A stretch of DNA of 44,417 nt from JANWXD01 sp037446115 (GCA_037446115.1 JBBIJF010000033.1:1-44417), one strand, 5' to 3'. Positions 1 to 10,275 are shown, counted from the first letter of the stretch. Notes: generated by a model from the sequence alone, not told the origin. Made by a program: numbers and translations.

Positions 1-125
1 ACGCCTCGCCGGCAACCGCCCACATGTTCATCATCAAGCCGTTCAGCGGCCAGGCTCTGATGCGCCTGTTTTCCACGCATCCTTCTACGGAGGAACGGAT
101 CCGGCGCCTGGAAGCGCTGGTGTAG
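1..125 (+). CDS. htpX: HtpX-type M48 metalloprotease, C-terminal fragment
   Basis: Only the last 40 codons are in the window (reading frame starts at base 3, TAG at 123-125). The end of the protein carries the characteristic M48B/HtpX tail: an ATAHMFI-(I)KP segment followed by LFSTHPSTEERIRRLEAL. The 'STHPxTxERIxxL' motif is the hallmark of the C-terminal end of HtpX, a membrane-bound zinc protease of inner-membrane protein quality control. The HExxH catalytic site and membrane segments lie upstream, outside the window. The next gene begins with the GTG directly after this stop codon, so the two are probably co-transcribed. Confidence 0.8.
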   Translation, partial: ASPATAHMFIIKPFSGQALMRLFSTHPSTEERIRRLEALV

Positions 126-1301
126 GTGGCGCCTTCCGTTTGTCCCACGGTCCGGGTTAACGCCAAAGCCGCCTCCCGGGTCCGCGCCGGGCACCCTTGG
201 ATCTTTTCGAGTGACGTCACCGATCGCGGCGCAGCCCAGCCCGGAGATGCCGTTGTCGTGGTGGATCCGGCCCGGCGGGTGCTCGGCACGGCGCACTACA
301 GCGCGGCCTCTCTCATCGCGTTGCGCCTCCTGACCGACAAAGCTGAGACCGTCGGTCCGGATTTCTTTCGCCGTCGTCTGGGGGAAGCTCGTGCCTTGCG
401 CGAACGGGTCGTTTCCGGCACGAGTGCCTATCGCCTCGTGCACGGCGAAGGCGATCGCCTGCCGGCTCTCATCGTGGATCGTTACGGCGATTACCTGGTC
501 ATGCAAACCCTCAGCCAGGGTATGGACCGGGCGAAAGGCGACATCGCCGCCTGTCTGGAAGAAATGTTCCAGCCGGCCGGCATTCTGGCCCGCAATGACG
601 CTCCGGTTCGCCTGAAGGAAGACCTGCCGCTCGAAACTTCCGTCCTGGCAGGCGAGGTCCCGGAGCGGGTCAACGTTGAGATCAACGGGTTGCGATTTTT
701 CGCGGATTTGTACCACAGCCAAAAGACCGGCCTGTTTCTAGATCAGCGGGAGAATTATCTGGCGGCCGCAGCCTACGCTCGCGGCCGGGCGCTGGACTGC
801 TTCACCTTCACCGGGGGCTTCGCCCTGCATCTGGCGCGCGTCTGCGAGAGTGTGGAGGCCGCGGACAGTTCCGCCGCCGCACTGGCTCTCGCCGAAGCAA
901 ATCGCGCCGCCAACGGACTCGGCAACATCAGTTTCCGCGAAGCGGACGTGTTTGAGCTGTTGGCCGGTTATGCGTCGGCGGGCCGCAGGTTCGATGTGGT
1001 GGTGCTCGACCCGCCGGCGTTCGCCAAATCGCGCCGGGACCTGGAGCGGGCGGCGGCCGCCTACAAGGAGATCAACCTGCGGGCGCTCAAGCTGCTCTCC
1101 TCGGGCGGCGTGCTGGTCACCTGCTCATGCTCCCACCATCTGGCGGAGGCCTCCTTTCTGGAAATCGTCGCCTCTGCATCCCTGGATGCCGGCCGCCAGC
1201 TTCGCGTACTCGAGCGCCGCACGCAGGCCCGCGACCACCCCATTCTGCTCACGGTTCCGGAGACGCAGTATCTGAAGTGTCTGATTCTCGAGGTTGTTTA
1301 G
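126..1301 (+). CDS. rlmI: RlmI-type 23S rRNA (cytosine-C5) methyltransferase
   Basis: A 391-aa class I SAM-dependent RNA methyltransferase with an N-terminal PUA-like domain (RAGHPWIFSSDV near residues 20-31) and a Rossmann domain in the C-terminal half. Motif I is LDCFTFTGGFALHLA, the catalytic DPPAFAKS motif follows, and a TCSCSHH motif holds the candidate catalytic cysteine. This order and length fit the RlmI family, which makes 5-methylcytosine at the position equivalent to E. coli 23S C1962. The GTG start at 126 abuts the htpX stop; the PUA motif begins soon after, so no later start is better. Family membership is clear from motifs; the exact rRNA target is inferred. Confidence 0.8.
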   Translation: MAPSVCPTVRVNAKAASRVRAGHPWIFSSDVTDRGAAQPGDAVVVVDPARRVLGTAHYSAASLIALRLLTDKAETVGPDFFRRRLGEARALRERVVSGTSAYRLVHGEGDRLPALIVDRYGDYLVMQTLSQGMDRAKGDIAACLEEMFQPAGILARNDAPVRLKEDLPLETSVLAGEVPERVNVEINGLRFFADLYHSQKTGLFLDQRENYLAAAAYARGRALDCFTFTGGFALHLARVCESVEAADSSAAALALAEANRAANGLGNISFREADVFELLAGYASAGRRFDVVVLDPPAFAKSRRDLERAAAAYKEINLRALKLLSSGGVLVTCSCSHHLAEASFLEIVASASLDAGRQLRVLERRTQARDHPILLTVPETQYLKCLILEVV

Positions 1302-1450
1302 GCGAGGCCTCAGCTTGCTTCAAGCGGGCCGATCGGTTAATCTTGATTGCTTGGAACAGCCTGCATCCTAAAGGTTTCAGGCCCTGATCCGCGTTCACAC
1401 CGGCTTCCCGTGCCGGGGGAGCTTTTCCGACGCATAAGGAGGTCGCTTTT

Positions 1451-3637
1451 ATGGACGGGTTTCCTGCTGTTCTCGCACTGTGGCTTCAGGCGGGCGCTCA
1501 AACCGGGGAAGGCCAGGGTTATCTGGTGCTGGTGCTTGCGATCAGCCTGTTGTCGCTCGGCGTGGCGGCGCTGTTTTCCCGGTATGTGCTGGCCCAGGAC
1601 ACGGGCACGCCCCAGATGCAGAAAATCTCCAACGCCATCAAGGAAGGTGCCGAGGCGTTTCTGCGCCGCCAGTACAAGACCATCATCGGCCTGTCAGTGG
1701 TCCTGGCGGCGATCATTTATGTCGGCTACCTGTTTGGGAAGGAAGATGCCACTCTGGCGTTTCGCATGACGGTTTCCTTCATCGTCGGCGCGCTCTGCTC
1801 TCTGGCGGCGGGTTTCTCCGGAATGTGGGTTTCTATCCGGAGCAACATCCGCGTGGCCTCGGCGGCACGGACCGACCTGAACCGTGCCCTTCAAATCGCC
1901 CTGCGCGGAGGGGCGGTCACCGGCCTGGGGGTGGTGGCCCTGTCCCTGCTGGGTGTGGGAGGTTTGTTCTGGCTGTTTAACGGGCTGGAGGACACGCGCC
2001 ATGTCCCCTTCCAAATCGTGGCCTTCGGCTTCGGGGCAAGTTTCGTCGCCTTGTTTGCGCAGCTCGGCGGCGGCATTTACACCAAGGCGGCCGACGTGGG
2101 CGCGGATCTGGTCGGCAAGGTGGAAGCCGGCATTCCGGAGGACGACCCGCGCAATCCGGCCGTGATCGCGGATCTGGTCGGGGACAACGTCGGCGACTGT
2201 GCCGGCCGCGGCGCAGACCTGTTCGAGTCCACCGCGGCCGAGAACATCGGTGCGATGATCCTGGGCGTTTCGCTGCTGCCCATCTTCGGGATCAAGGGCG
2301 TACTGTTTCCTTTGGTCGCGCGTGCCTTCGGGCTGATCGCCTCGATTCTGGGCGTCATGATCGTCCGCGTCAAGGGCGAAGAAGACCCCATGAAGGCTTT
2401 GAACCGCGGCTACTATATGACGACGATCATGGCGATGATCGGCTTTTACATCGCCGTACAGCTGCTGCTTCAGGGCAACATGCGCCTTTACCTGGCCGGC
2501 GTGATCGGCATCGTGACCAGTTTCCTGTTCGTTTACATCACGCAGTATTACACCGAGTACAAATACCGCCCTGTGCTGACCATCGCCGAGAGCGCCAAGA
2601 CCGGCCCCGCCACGGTGATCATCTCCGGGTTCTCGGTGGCGCTTGAATGTACGGCGCTGCCCGTTCTGGTCATTTCGGCGGCGATCATGGGCTCCTATTA
2701 TCTCGGCGCCGGGGCCAATCTTCCGGGCGTCTCTCCGGCGGCGGCGGGACTGTACGGGACCGCCATCGCCACCATGGGGATGCTTTCCACGGCGGCCTAC
2801 ATTCTGGCCATGGACACGTTCGGTCCCATTACGGACAACGCCGGAGGCATCATCGAGATGTCCAAGCAGCCCGAGGAGATTCGCCGCCGCACGGACCGGC
2901 TGGATGCCGTGGGCAACACCACCAAGGCCCTGACGAAGGGCTACGCCATCGGCAGCGCCGCCCTGGCCGCGTTCCTGCTGTTTTCGGCCTACATTGATGA
3001 AGTCAAAGTGTCGCTCGAGAATCTGGGCCGCGGCGTCACCGAGTTTCCGGTCGACATCGGCAATGTGCCGGTTTTCACGGGCGCTCTGCTGGGAGCCATG
3101 CTGGTGTTCCTGTTCAGTGCGCTGGCCATCCGTGCCGTCGGCAAGGCCGCCGAGACGGTCATCCAGGAGGTCCGCCGCCAGTTTCGCGCCAATCCGGGCA
3201 TTATGGCCGGTACGGCGGATCCCGAGTACGGCACCTGCGTGGACATCGTCACCAAGGGCGCGCTGAAGGCCATGGTGCTTCCCGGCATTCTGCCGGTGGC
3301 GGGCCCCGTGCTGGTCGGCGTCATCTTCCGCAACTTCTCGAGCCACACCGATCCGCTGCCGGTAGGGGCGGTGTCGGTCGCGGCGCTGCTGATGGTGGGG
3401 ACCATCGGCGGAATCCTGCTCGCCACGCTGATGAACAACGGCGGCGGCGCTTGGGACAACGCCAAGAAGTATGTGGAGACCGGCGCTCTTGGCGGCAAAG
3501 GTTCGGATGTGCACAAGGCCACCGTGGTCGGCGACACCGTCGGGGATCCGTTTAAAGACACGGCCGGCCCGTCACTCCACGTGCTGATCAAACTGCTGAG
3601 CACGATTACGCTGGTGGCGGCGCCGCTGTTTATTTAA
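1451..3637 (+). CDS. hppA: Membrane-bound K+-independent proton-pumping pyrophosphatase
   Basis: A 728-aa polytopic membrane protein, the usual length for M-PPases, which couple PPi hydrolysis to ion pumping. The PPi/Mg site is intact: DVGADLVGKVEAGIPEDDPRN from about residue 215, then DLVGDNVGDCAGRGADLFES. The C-terminal substrate motif GDTVGDPFKDTAGPS is also present. Residues 489-496 read NTTKALTK, with K492 and T495. K and T at these two positions mark K+-independent H+-PPases, whereas K+-dependent enzymes have A and G/A. A strong Shine-Dalgarno AAGGAGG (1437-1443) sits 7 nt before the ATG. It appears monocistronic, with about 150 bp upstream and 90 bp downstream. A small GC hairpin at 1400-1416 in the upstream gap has no clear T-run. 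Confidence 0.95.
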   Translation: MDGFPAVLALWLQAGAQTGEGQGYLVLVLAISLLSLGVAALFSRYVLAQDTGTPQMQKISNAIKEGAEAFLRRQYKTIIGLSVVLAAIIYVGYLFGKEDATLAFRMTVSFIVGALCSLAAGFSGMWVSIRSNIRVASAARTDLNRALQIALRGGAVTGLGVVALSLLGVGGLFWLFNGLEDTRHVPFQIVAFGFGASFVALFAQLGGGIYTKAADVGADLVGKVEAGIPEDDPRNPAVIADLVGDNVGDCAGRGADLFESTAAENIGAMILGVSLLPIFGIKGVLFPLVARAFGLIASILGVMIVRVKGEEDPMKALNRGYYMTTIMAMIGFYIAVQLLLQGNMRLYLAGVIGIVTSFLFVYITQYYTEYKYRPVLTIAESAKTGPATVIISGFSVALECTALPVLVISAAIMGSYYLGAGANLPGVSPAAAGLYGTAIATMGMLSTAAYILAMDTFGPITDNAGGIIEMSKQPEEIRRRTDRLDAVGNTTKALTKGYAIGSAALAAFLLFSAYIDEVKVSLENLGRGVTEFPVDIGNVPVFTGALLGAMLVFLFSALAIRAVGKAAETVIQEVRRQFRANPGIMAGTADPEYGTCVDIVTKGALKAMVLPGILPVAGPVLVGVIFRNFSSHTDPLPVGAVSVAALLMVGTIGGILLATLMNNGGGAWDNAKKYVETGALGGKGSDVHKATVVGDTVGDPFKDTAGPSLHVLIKLLSTITLVAAPLFI

Positions 3638-3727
3638 GACTCCGCCCGGTGCAAGCGCCTTTCGGCGCGCCGATGGCGAGGCAGGTGCTTTGAAGCGCGA
3701 CGCCGGACTGCACTATCGTGAAAGGGC

Positions 3728-4504
3728 ATGCATGTGTCCGCAGCCTTGGCTTACTTCGAAAAACTGACCGCGCTGCTCGATGAGATCCGCCGCACTCAGC
3801 TGGCCGCCGTCGAGCAGGCGGCGGAGCTGTGCGCGGAACGCATCGCCGCCGGCGGCCTCGTATTCCTTTTCGGGGCGGGACACTCCCGGATGCTGTGCGA
3901 GGAAATGATCCCGCGTCAGGGATGTTTCCCGGGTTTCGTGCCGCTGGTGGAGCAGGCGCTTTCCAACCACGCGGCAATCGTGGGCGCCAACAGCCTTCGC
4001 ACGGCGCTCTACCTGGAAAAGTACGAAGGCTACGCGGGCGAAATCCTGAGAAGCTTTTGCTTTGGTCCTCACGACGCCTTCCTCATCATTTCGACAAGCG
4101 GCATTCGTCCGGTCATCGTGGAGATGGCTTTGGGCGCCCGCCGGCGGAATCTCCCCGTCATCGCCATCGTGTCCCGGCGGCATTGCGAGCAGGCCGCGCC
4201 GGCGCACTCTTCCGGCCTGAAATTGACGGATGTGGCCGACATCGTGCTCGACAACGCCTGCCCGCCGGGGGACTGCGTGCTCGAACTGGAGGGGCTGGAC
4301 TGGCCCACCGGCCCGGCCTCGACGGTGACGGGTGCGATGATCATCAACATGCTGCGTTGCGAGACGGCGGCTCGCCTGCTCGCCCGCGGCATCAAGCCGG
4401 TCGTGCTACCCAGCCATCAGGCGCCCGGCAACGAGGCGGCCCAGGAACAACTGGAGCGCTTCTACGAAGCCTACCGCCGCAGTCTGGCGCATCTGTACCG
4501 CTAG
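3728..4504 (+). CDS. SIS-domain sugar isomerase-like protein (UPF0309 type)
   Basis: A 258-aa protein with one SIS (sugar isomerase) domain. FLFGAGHSRMLCEEM near residues 43-57 forms the glycine-rich sugar-phosphate loop, and IISTSGIRPVIVEMALGARRRNLPVIAI (about 120-147) is the second SIS signature, ending in the usual strand after 'LPVIAI'. Length and order fit the UPF0309/YjdB-like group, thought to act on amino-sugar or sugar phosphates; no substrate can be read from the sequence. A five-bp hairpin with a TTTC loop at 3655-3668 lies upstream. The gene heads a four-gene cluster with SDR, MetE-like and ROK genes, which suggests sugar or sugar-derivative catabolism. Confidence 0.75.
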   Translation: MHVSAALAYFEKLTALLDEIRRTQLAAVEQAAELCAERIAAGGLVFLFGAGHSRMLCEEMIPRQGCFPGFVPLVEQALSNHAAIVGANSLRTALYLEKYEGYAGEILRSFCFGPHDAFLIISTSGIRPVIVEMALGARRRNLPVIAIVSRRHCEQAAPAHSSGLKLTDVADIVLDNACPPGDCVLELEGLDWPTGPASTVTGAMIINMLRCETAARLLARGIKPVVLPSHQAPGNEAAQEQLERFYEAYRRSLAHLYR

Positions 4505-4552
4505 TGCGCCTGCACCGGCGCTTCGTACAATGTGAGACCGGCGGCGCAGGCC

Positions 4553-5322
<770 letters not shown>

Positions 5323-5326
<4 letters not shown>

Positions 5327-6360
5327 AAGAGCGCCCCCTGCGTACGACCGTAGTCGGCAGCTACCCCTTGCCCGGATGGCTGGAGTTCGCCTCCCGGCAT
5401 CTGGATCAGTTCGGTCCCGCCGACGTGGAAGAGATGCAAGAGGACGCCGTCATTGCCGCCGTACACGACCAGGTTGCCGCCGGCCTCGACGTCATCACCG
5501 ACGGCGAGCAGACCCGTCTGGACTTCAACCTGTCGTTTTACGGCTATCTGGAGGGCATCGAGCGGGAGCAGGCGCCGCGGCGGCGTTTCGGCCCGCCCGG
5601 CCACGACCAACGCGGCCGCCACCGGATCACAGGCCCGATTCGGGCCCCGCGCGGGCTCGGCACGGTGCAGGAATTCGAGCGGCTGCGGCGCTTGGCGCCC
5701 CGGGGGCCGGCTCTGAAGATGAGCGTTCCCGGGCCGTATACGCTGAGCGGCCGCCTGGAGCCGTGCCCGCTTTATGCGGACCGCTACGCGATCGCGGAGG
5801 CTCTGGTCCCCGTCGTGCGGGCAGAGCTGGAAGCGCTGGCGGAGGCCGGCTGTACGGAAATCACCGTGGACGAGCCCTCGATGAGCTGTTACGCGTGGCG
5901 CGAGGATACGGGTCGGCTTGTGTCCATGTTCAACCGCACCGTCGAGTCTGTGGCCGGACGCTGCCGGCTCTCGACCCACCTGTGCTTCGGCAATTACAAG
6001 GGGCGCGCCGTGGGGCCGCGCCGATACGCGCCCATGTTTCCCGCATTCCTCGCGCTGGCTGTAGAGGAGATCCACCTGGAGATGGCCAGCCGCGAGTTCG
6101 CGGAAATCGAACTGATCCGCGAAATCGCCCGCCACAAGGACGTGGCCGTGGGCATCGTGGACGTCAAGAGCTACTACATCGAAACGCCGGAGGATATCGC
6201 TTCCCGAGTGCGCCGCTGTCTGGAGTTTGCGCCTCCGGAGCGGCTCTCCTTCGCTCCCGACTGCGGATTGAGCCAGACGGCGCGCTGGGCGGCGCGGCAA
6301 AAGCTGCGCCATCTGGTGGAGGGGGTCAAACTCGTGCGACGGGAGCTGGGACTCGAATGA
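5323..6360 (+). CDS. Cobalamin-independent methionine synthase-like protein (MetE C-domain family)
   Basis: A 345-aa single-domain protein of the UROD/MetE-like superfamily. It starts with TTVVGSYPLPGW and has ITDGEQTR near residue 60, both typical of the catalytic (C-terminal) half of MetE. The zinc ligands are all visible: H219 and C221 in STHLCFGN, a glutamate around 253 in IHLEMAS, and C314 in FAPDCGLSQ. Full MetE is about 750 aa, so this is one of the short homologues that use a thiol acceptor with an unknown methyl donor. It overlaps the SDR gene before it and the ROK gene after it by 4 bp each, so it belongs to a coupled operon. The reaction is not certain. Confidence 0.8.
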
Positions 6361-7298
6361 CGGTGCTGGGCCTGGACATCGGCGGAACCGGGATCAAGGC
6401 CGGGCTGGTGGACTCCTCGGGGCGGATCCTGCGATCCGCGAGTGCGGAGACGCCCGGCGACCTCGATACGCTCCGCGGCCGTCTCGCGGATCTGATCGGC
6501 GAGCTGGCGGCAACGGGTGAGCCGGAGGCTGCAGGCATTGCGGCCCGGGGAATCATCAATGCCGCCACCACACGAGTGGAGGCGCTGCCCGGTGCGCTGT
6601 CGTTCCTCGAGGGCCGGTTTTTGCGCGAGCTCGTTGTGCCGCCGCTCCCAAGGGGAACTCCCGTAGCCGCCGACAACGACGCCCGGGCGGCTCTGGCCGG
6701 CGAGCTCAGATGGGGTGCTGCTCAGGGCTTCGCGGACGCGATCTTGCTGACCCTCGGCACGGGCGTGGGCGGCGCCGTGGTGGCCGGCGGGCGCCTGCTG
6801 CGCGGGCCCGGAGGCGTGGCCGGGCACTTCGGTCACCTTACCATGGATCCCGACGGGCCGCCATGCATTTGCGGAAATCACGGGTGCCTGGAGACGTTTT
6901 TCTCGGCCCGGGCCATCGAGGCTGCGGCGTTTGCCGTAGCGCACCGCGGCTGCGACACGCGCCTGGCGGATCTCCTCCGCAGCGGCACATTGACCTGTGC
7001 GGCCGTGTTCGAGCTTGCGGCGGCCGGAGACGCGCACGCGCGCCAGATCGTGGAAGACGCCTCACGTGTCCTCGCGGCAGGCATCGCGAGCCTGATTCAT
7101 GCCTTCGATCCCGAAGCGGTCATCGTGGGCGGCCAGATTGCCCAGGCGGGGGAGCCGCTGTTTCGGATCCTGCGTGAAGAAGCATCCTGGCGCACCCGCC
7201 GCCTGCTGCGCCGCGACGTGCCCATTGTCCCGGCCCGGTTTACGGCCGAGGCAGGAGTCCTGGGTGCGGCGGCGCTGGCGCTGGAGGCGGCGGCATGA
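6357..7298 (+). CDS. ROK-family sugar kinase
   Basis: A 313-aa ROK protein. The N-terminal ATP-binding loop is LGLDIGGTGIKAGLVD; the catalytic aspartate lies in AADNDARAA; the phosphate loop is LTLGTGVGGAVV. The zinc motif CxCGxxGCxE is present with C170, C172 and C177. There is no N-terminal helix-turn-helix, so this is a kinase (glucose, N-acetylglucosamine, N-acetylmannosamine or allose type) rather than a ROK repressor. The start is the ATG overlapping the previous TGA (ATGA at 6357-6360); the same frame stays open far upstream, but that part reads only as a shadow of the MetE-like gene. It ends 9 bp from the convergent GH2 gene. Confidence 0.9.
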   Translation: MTVLGLDIGGTGIKAGLVDSSGRILRSASAETPGDLDTLRGRLADLIGELAATGEPEAAGIAARGIINAATTRVEALPGALSFLEGRFLRELVVPPLPRGTPVAADNDARAALAGELRWGAAQGFADAILLTLGTGVGGAVVAGGRLLRGPGGVAGHFGHLTMDPDGPPCICGNHGCLETFFSARAIEAAAFAVAHRGCDTRLADLLRSGTLTCAAVFELAAAGDAHARQIVEDASRVLAAGIASLIHAFDPEAVIVGGQIAQAGEPLFRILREEASWRTRRLLRRDVPIVPARFTAEAGVLGAAALALEAAA

Positions 7299-7307
7299 GG
7301 CCGATCG

Positions 7308-9104
7308 TCAGCGCACCAGTTCGTTGATCTCGCGGATCAGCTTCGGGTCGAACTTCGGTTTGCGGTCATACGTCAGCAGCCCGTTGATTTCCTGCTCGAC
7401 GTCGGTGAGCTGGGTATAGCACAGCCCGGCGAATTCCGGGATCTTGGCGATGGCTTCGTAGAGGCCCCGCAGCCGCGCCAGCGCCGCTTCGGCCGTCTTC
7501 TCCACTCCCGCGTAGCCCCAGGCGTCGGGGGGCACCTGGTGGCCGGGAGGAATGTAGGCGATGCCGCCGAATTCGGAAAGCAGGATCGGCGTGCCGTTGT
7601 AGCGGTATCCGGGCGCCAGCAGCGAGCGGCCTGTGCGGCGGGCCGGAATTCCGGTCTTGCCCAGGTCCTTGTAGATCTCGTAGAGCAGGTCTCCGGTGCG
7701 GGCGTAGTCGTGGATGGCGAACAGATCGGTCGTGTCCACGTGCTCCCAGCCGTCGTTGTCGATGACCGGGCGCGTCGCGTCCAGCGATTTGGTCAGTGCG
7801 TAGAGCGCCTTGAGGTGGTTCTGCTGGCGCGGGTCGCTCAGATCCGGTACGCCCCAGCTCTCGTTGATCGGCACCCACATGATGATCGAAGGGTGATTGT
7901 AGTCGCGCTCCACCGCTTGGATCCATTCCGCCGTAAAACGCTGCGCGTAGTCTTCGTCGAAGAGGTAGGCATTGGCCATCTCGCTCGAAACATACAGGCC
8001 CATCTTGTCGGCCCAGTACAGATACCGCGGGTCCTCGAGTTTTTGATGCTTGCGCGCGCCGTTGAAGCCCATCTCCTTCGTCATGCGGATGTCGTATTGG
8101 ATGGCTTCATCCGAGGGGGGCGTGATGGTGCTCTCCGGCCAGTAGCCCTGGTCAAGCACCATCTTGAGGAAGACGGGGCGCCCGTTGATCAGCACCCGGC
8201 CGTTGGCGGTGGAAACAGACCGGAAGCCGAAGTACGACTGCACGCGGTCCAAAACCGCGCCGCCGCGGCGGAGTTCGAAGGTCACGTCGTACAGGTTCGG
8301 AGAGTTGGCCGACCACAGCCGCGGCTCCTGCACCGCCAGCGCCACTAGCGCCCGCGGGCCGTCGTTGCGTGCTGCCCCGGAGGCGACTTCGCGGTCCTGG
8401 AACCGGATGGCTGCGCGAAATTCGAGATCGGGCTGCGGGCGCGCGATCCGGGCCTCAAAGCGCACCGTTCCGTCATTGGAGGGCGTGATACGAACCTTTG
8501 TCAGATGGCTGTCGCCGGCGGCTTCGATCCATACCGGCTGCCAGATTCCGGTCGTGCGCGTGTAGAAAATTCCTCGAGATTTCGGTTCCCAATACTGTTT
8601 GCCGCGCGGCACGTAACGGTCCGTGGGCGGATCCTCGGCCCGCACGGTCACCGTGTTGGCTCCGCGCTGAAGGTGGGGCGTGATGTCGAAGGAGAACGGC
8701 ACGTGGCCGCCGGTGTGGCCGCCCACGTACCGGCCGTTCACCCACACCATGGCCCGGTAGTCCACGGCCCCAAAGTGCAGCAGAACCCGTTTGCCTTTCC
8801 ACGCCTCGGGAACGGTGAAGCTGCGCCGGTACCAGACCCAGGGATGAAACGACGTGTCTCCGATTCCGCTCAATTTGCTCTCGAAGCAGAACGGCACCAC
8901 AATCGTGCGCGTGAACTTCCTGCCCCCGGCGGCCCAGTTCTCCTCCAGGCCGACATTGGCATCGTCAAACTCGAATTCCCAAGGTCCGTTCAAGCTCATC
9001 CACTGTTCGCGCTGGAACTGAGGCTGGGGGTACTCGGGGCGCGGAACCGTCTGTCCCAAAACGAGCGGAGCGGCAAGTAGTGCGACGAGAGCGAATTTGC
9101 ACAT
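7308..9104 (-). CDS. Secreted glycoside hydrolase family 2 enzyme
   Basis: A 598-aa GH2 protein with an N-terminal signal peptide (hydrophobic ALVALLAAPLVLG). Domains in order are a sugar-binding jelly-roll (about 35-190, with WYRRSFTVP and VWVNGRYVGGHTGG), an immunoglobulin-like domain (about 195-290) and a TIM barrel. The acid/base is E415 in PINESWG, and the nucleophile is E511 in LLSEFGG. Families with this layout hydrolyse beta-galactosides, beta-glucuronides or beta-mannosides; which one cannot be decided here. It is shorter than LacZ because the C-terminal beta domains are missing. It probably acts in the periplasm or outside the cell. It is divergent from the TPR gene at 9213. Confidence 0.88.
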   Translation of the reverse strand: MCKFALVALLAAPLVLGQTVPRPEYPQPQFQREQWMSLNGPWEFEFDDANVGLEENWAAGGRKFTRTIVVPFCFESKLSGIGDTSFHPWVWYRRSFTVPEAWKGKRVLLHFGAVDYRAMVWVNGRYVGGHTGGHVPFSFDITPHLQRGANTVTVRAEDPPTDRYVPRGKQYWEPKSRGIFYTRTTGIWQPVWIEAAGDSHLTKVRITPSNDGTVRFEARIARPQPDLEFRAAIRFQDREVASGAARNDGPRALVALAVQEPRLWSANSPNLYDVTFELRRGGAVLDRVQSYFGFRSVSTANGRVLINGRPVFLKMVLDQGYWPESTITPPSDEAIQYDIRMTKEMGFNGARKHQKLEDPRYLYWADKMGLYVSSEMANAYLFDEDYAQRFTAEWIQAVERDYNHPSIIMWVPINESWGVPDLSDPRQQNHLKALYALTKSLDATRPVIDNDGWEHVDTTDLFAIHDYARTGDLLYEIYKDLGKTGIPARRTGRSLLAPGYRYNGTPILLSEFGGIAYIPPGHQVPPDAWGYAGVEKTAEAALARLRGLYEAIAKIPEFAGLCYTQLTDVEQEINGLLTYDRKPKFDPKLIREINELVR

Positions 9105-9110
9105 GAAAAC

Positions 9111-9116
9111 AGTATA
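9111..9116 (-). promoter_or_regulatory. Candidate -10 element for the GH2 gene
   Basis: On the minus strand this reads TATACT, one mismatch from TATAAT, and lies only 6 nt upstream of the GH2 start codon. If used, the mRNA would be leaderless or nearly so. No convincing -35 box is seen at 16-18 nt. Confidence 0.4.
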
Positions 9117-9212
9117 CGGAGCCGGAACAGGCGGCGTGGCTGCGAACCAGCGTGGCCGAGGTCGCCGGGGGAGAGTCCTCGTGCGACAATCGGCAGTGGG
9201 ACCGGTTCCCGC

Positions 9213-10265
9213 ATGACGCGCCCCGCAATCTGGCTGCTGCTGGCTTGGCCGGCGGCACCTGGTCAGGATCTGTTCCGTCCGCTGACGCTTTCCGGCCGTG
9301 TGGTGCTGGAGGACGGTACGCCGCCCCCGGAGCCGGCCGTCATCGAACTGCGCTGCGAGGGCGAGCGCCAGCCGCAGTATTACACGGACCGCCGCGGCTA
9401 TTTCAGTTTCCGCGTGGGCGGGGAGCGTTCTCGCTCCGTCCCCGATTCCCAGCGCGCCCGGCCCGGGCAGCCCGTGGGAGCAGGCGGACCGGATCGCAGT
9501 TTCGTCAGTCTCACCAACTGCGAACTGGAGGCGTCGCTTGCGGGCTTTACATCGAGCAAGGTTTACCTAGGCCGCCGCAGTGTGTTCGAGAACACAGACG
9601 TGGGCACCATCGTACTGAAGCGCATCGTGGCGGGAGAAGGACATTTCATCAGCATGAATACGCTGGCTGCGCCGGCCAAAGCAAGAGAGGCTTACGAGAA
9701 GGCGCTGGCCTGCCTGCGCAAAGAGAGGCCGGAGCCGGATAAGGCTTCCCGGGAATTGGAGAAAGCCGTCTCGCTTTATCCGGCCTTCGCCGCAGCGTGG
9801 AACCGCCTGGGCGAGCTCCGCGCCCGCGCCGGGGATCGCGCCGGAGCCCGGGCCGCGTTCCAAAAGGCGGCGGAGGCCGATCCGAAGTTCGTGCCTCCGC
9901 TGCTGGCCCTGGCTCTGGCGGCGCTCGAGGGCCAGGAGGCGGAGGAGGCGGCACGCCGGGCAAGCCAGGCCCTTCAGCTGGCGCCCGGCCTCGCCGAGGC
10001 ACACTACTATCACGCCCTTGCGCAATATGCACTCGGAAATGGAGCGCCGGCCGAGGCCTCCGCCCGGGCCGCGCTCAGCACTCCGGAAGCCTCGCGCTAC
10101 CCCAGGTTGCACTTCCTGCTGGGCAACCTGCTGGCCGCCAGAGGTGACCTGGCGGGCGCCGCGGCGGAACTACGCCGGTTCGTGGAGCTCGAACCCGACT
10201 CGCGTGCGGCCGAGGCGGCCCGCAAGCAGCTTCGGGAGTGGGAATCGGAGGGGCGCATCCGGTGA
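9213..10265 (+). CDS. Exported TPR-repeat protein with carboxypeptidase-regulatory-like domain
   Basis: A 350-aa protein. A short hydrophobic N-terminus (AIWLLLAWPAAPG) looks like a signal peptide. It is followed by a beta-sandwich-like segment (about 25-145, SGRVVLEDGTPPPEP... and YFSFRVGG) of the carboxypeptidase-regulatory type common in acidobacterial exported proteins. From about residue 150 onward it is a set of tetratricopeptide repeats (AAWNRLGELRARAGDRAGARAAF, AEAHYYHALAQYALGNGAPAEASA, LHFLLGNLLAARGDLAGAAAEL). The likely role is as a periplasmic or outer-membrane scaffold; no enzyme motif is visible. It ends 10 bp from a convergent gene. Confidence 0.75.
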   Translation: MTRPAIWLLLAWPAAPGQDLFRPLTLSGRVVLEDGTPPPEPAVIELRCEGERQPQYYTDRRGYFSFRVGGERSRSVPDSQRARPGQPVGAGGPDRSFVSLTNCELEASLAGFTSSKVYLGRRSVFENTDVGTIVLKRIVAGEGHFISMNTLAAPAKAREAYEKALACLRKERPEPDKASRELEKAVSLYPAFAAAWNRLGELRARAGDRAGARAAFQKAAEADPKFVPPLLALALAALEGQEAEEAARRASQALQLAPGLAEAHYYHALAQYALGNGAPAEASARAALSTPEASRYPRLHFLLGNLLAARGDLAGAAAELRRFVELEPDSRAAEAARKQLREWESEGRIR

Positions 10266-10275
10266 AGGGGCGGGC

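Noticed and set aside
1694..3514. 606-residue open frame antisense to hppA
   Set aside because: Low-complexity, His/Arg/Asp-rich translation with no domain, as expected from the opposite strand of a GC-rich gene; hppA itself is certain.
3655..3668. Terminator after hppA
   Set aside because: A 5-bp hairpin with a TTTC loop exists, but no run of T follows.
5376..6356. N-terminal extension of the ROK gene (frame open from 5376)
   Set aside because: The extra part is Arg/Gly/Pro-rich and lies entirely on the well-supported MetE-like gene; the ROK fold begins at 6357.
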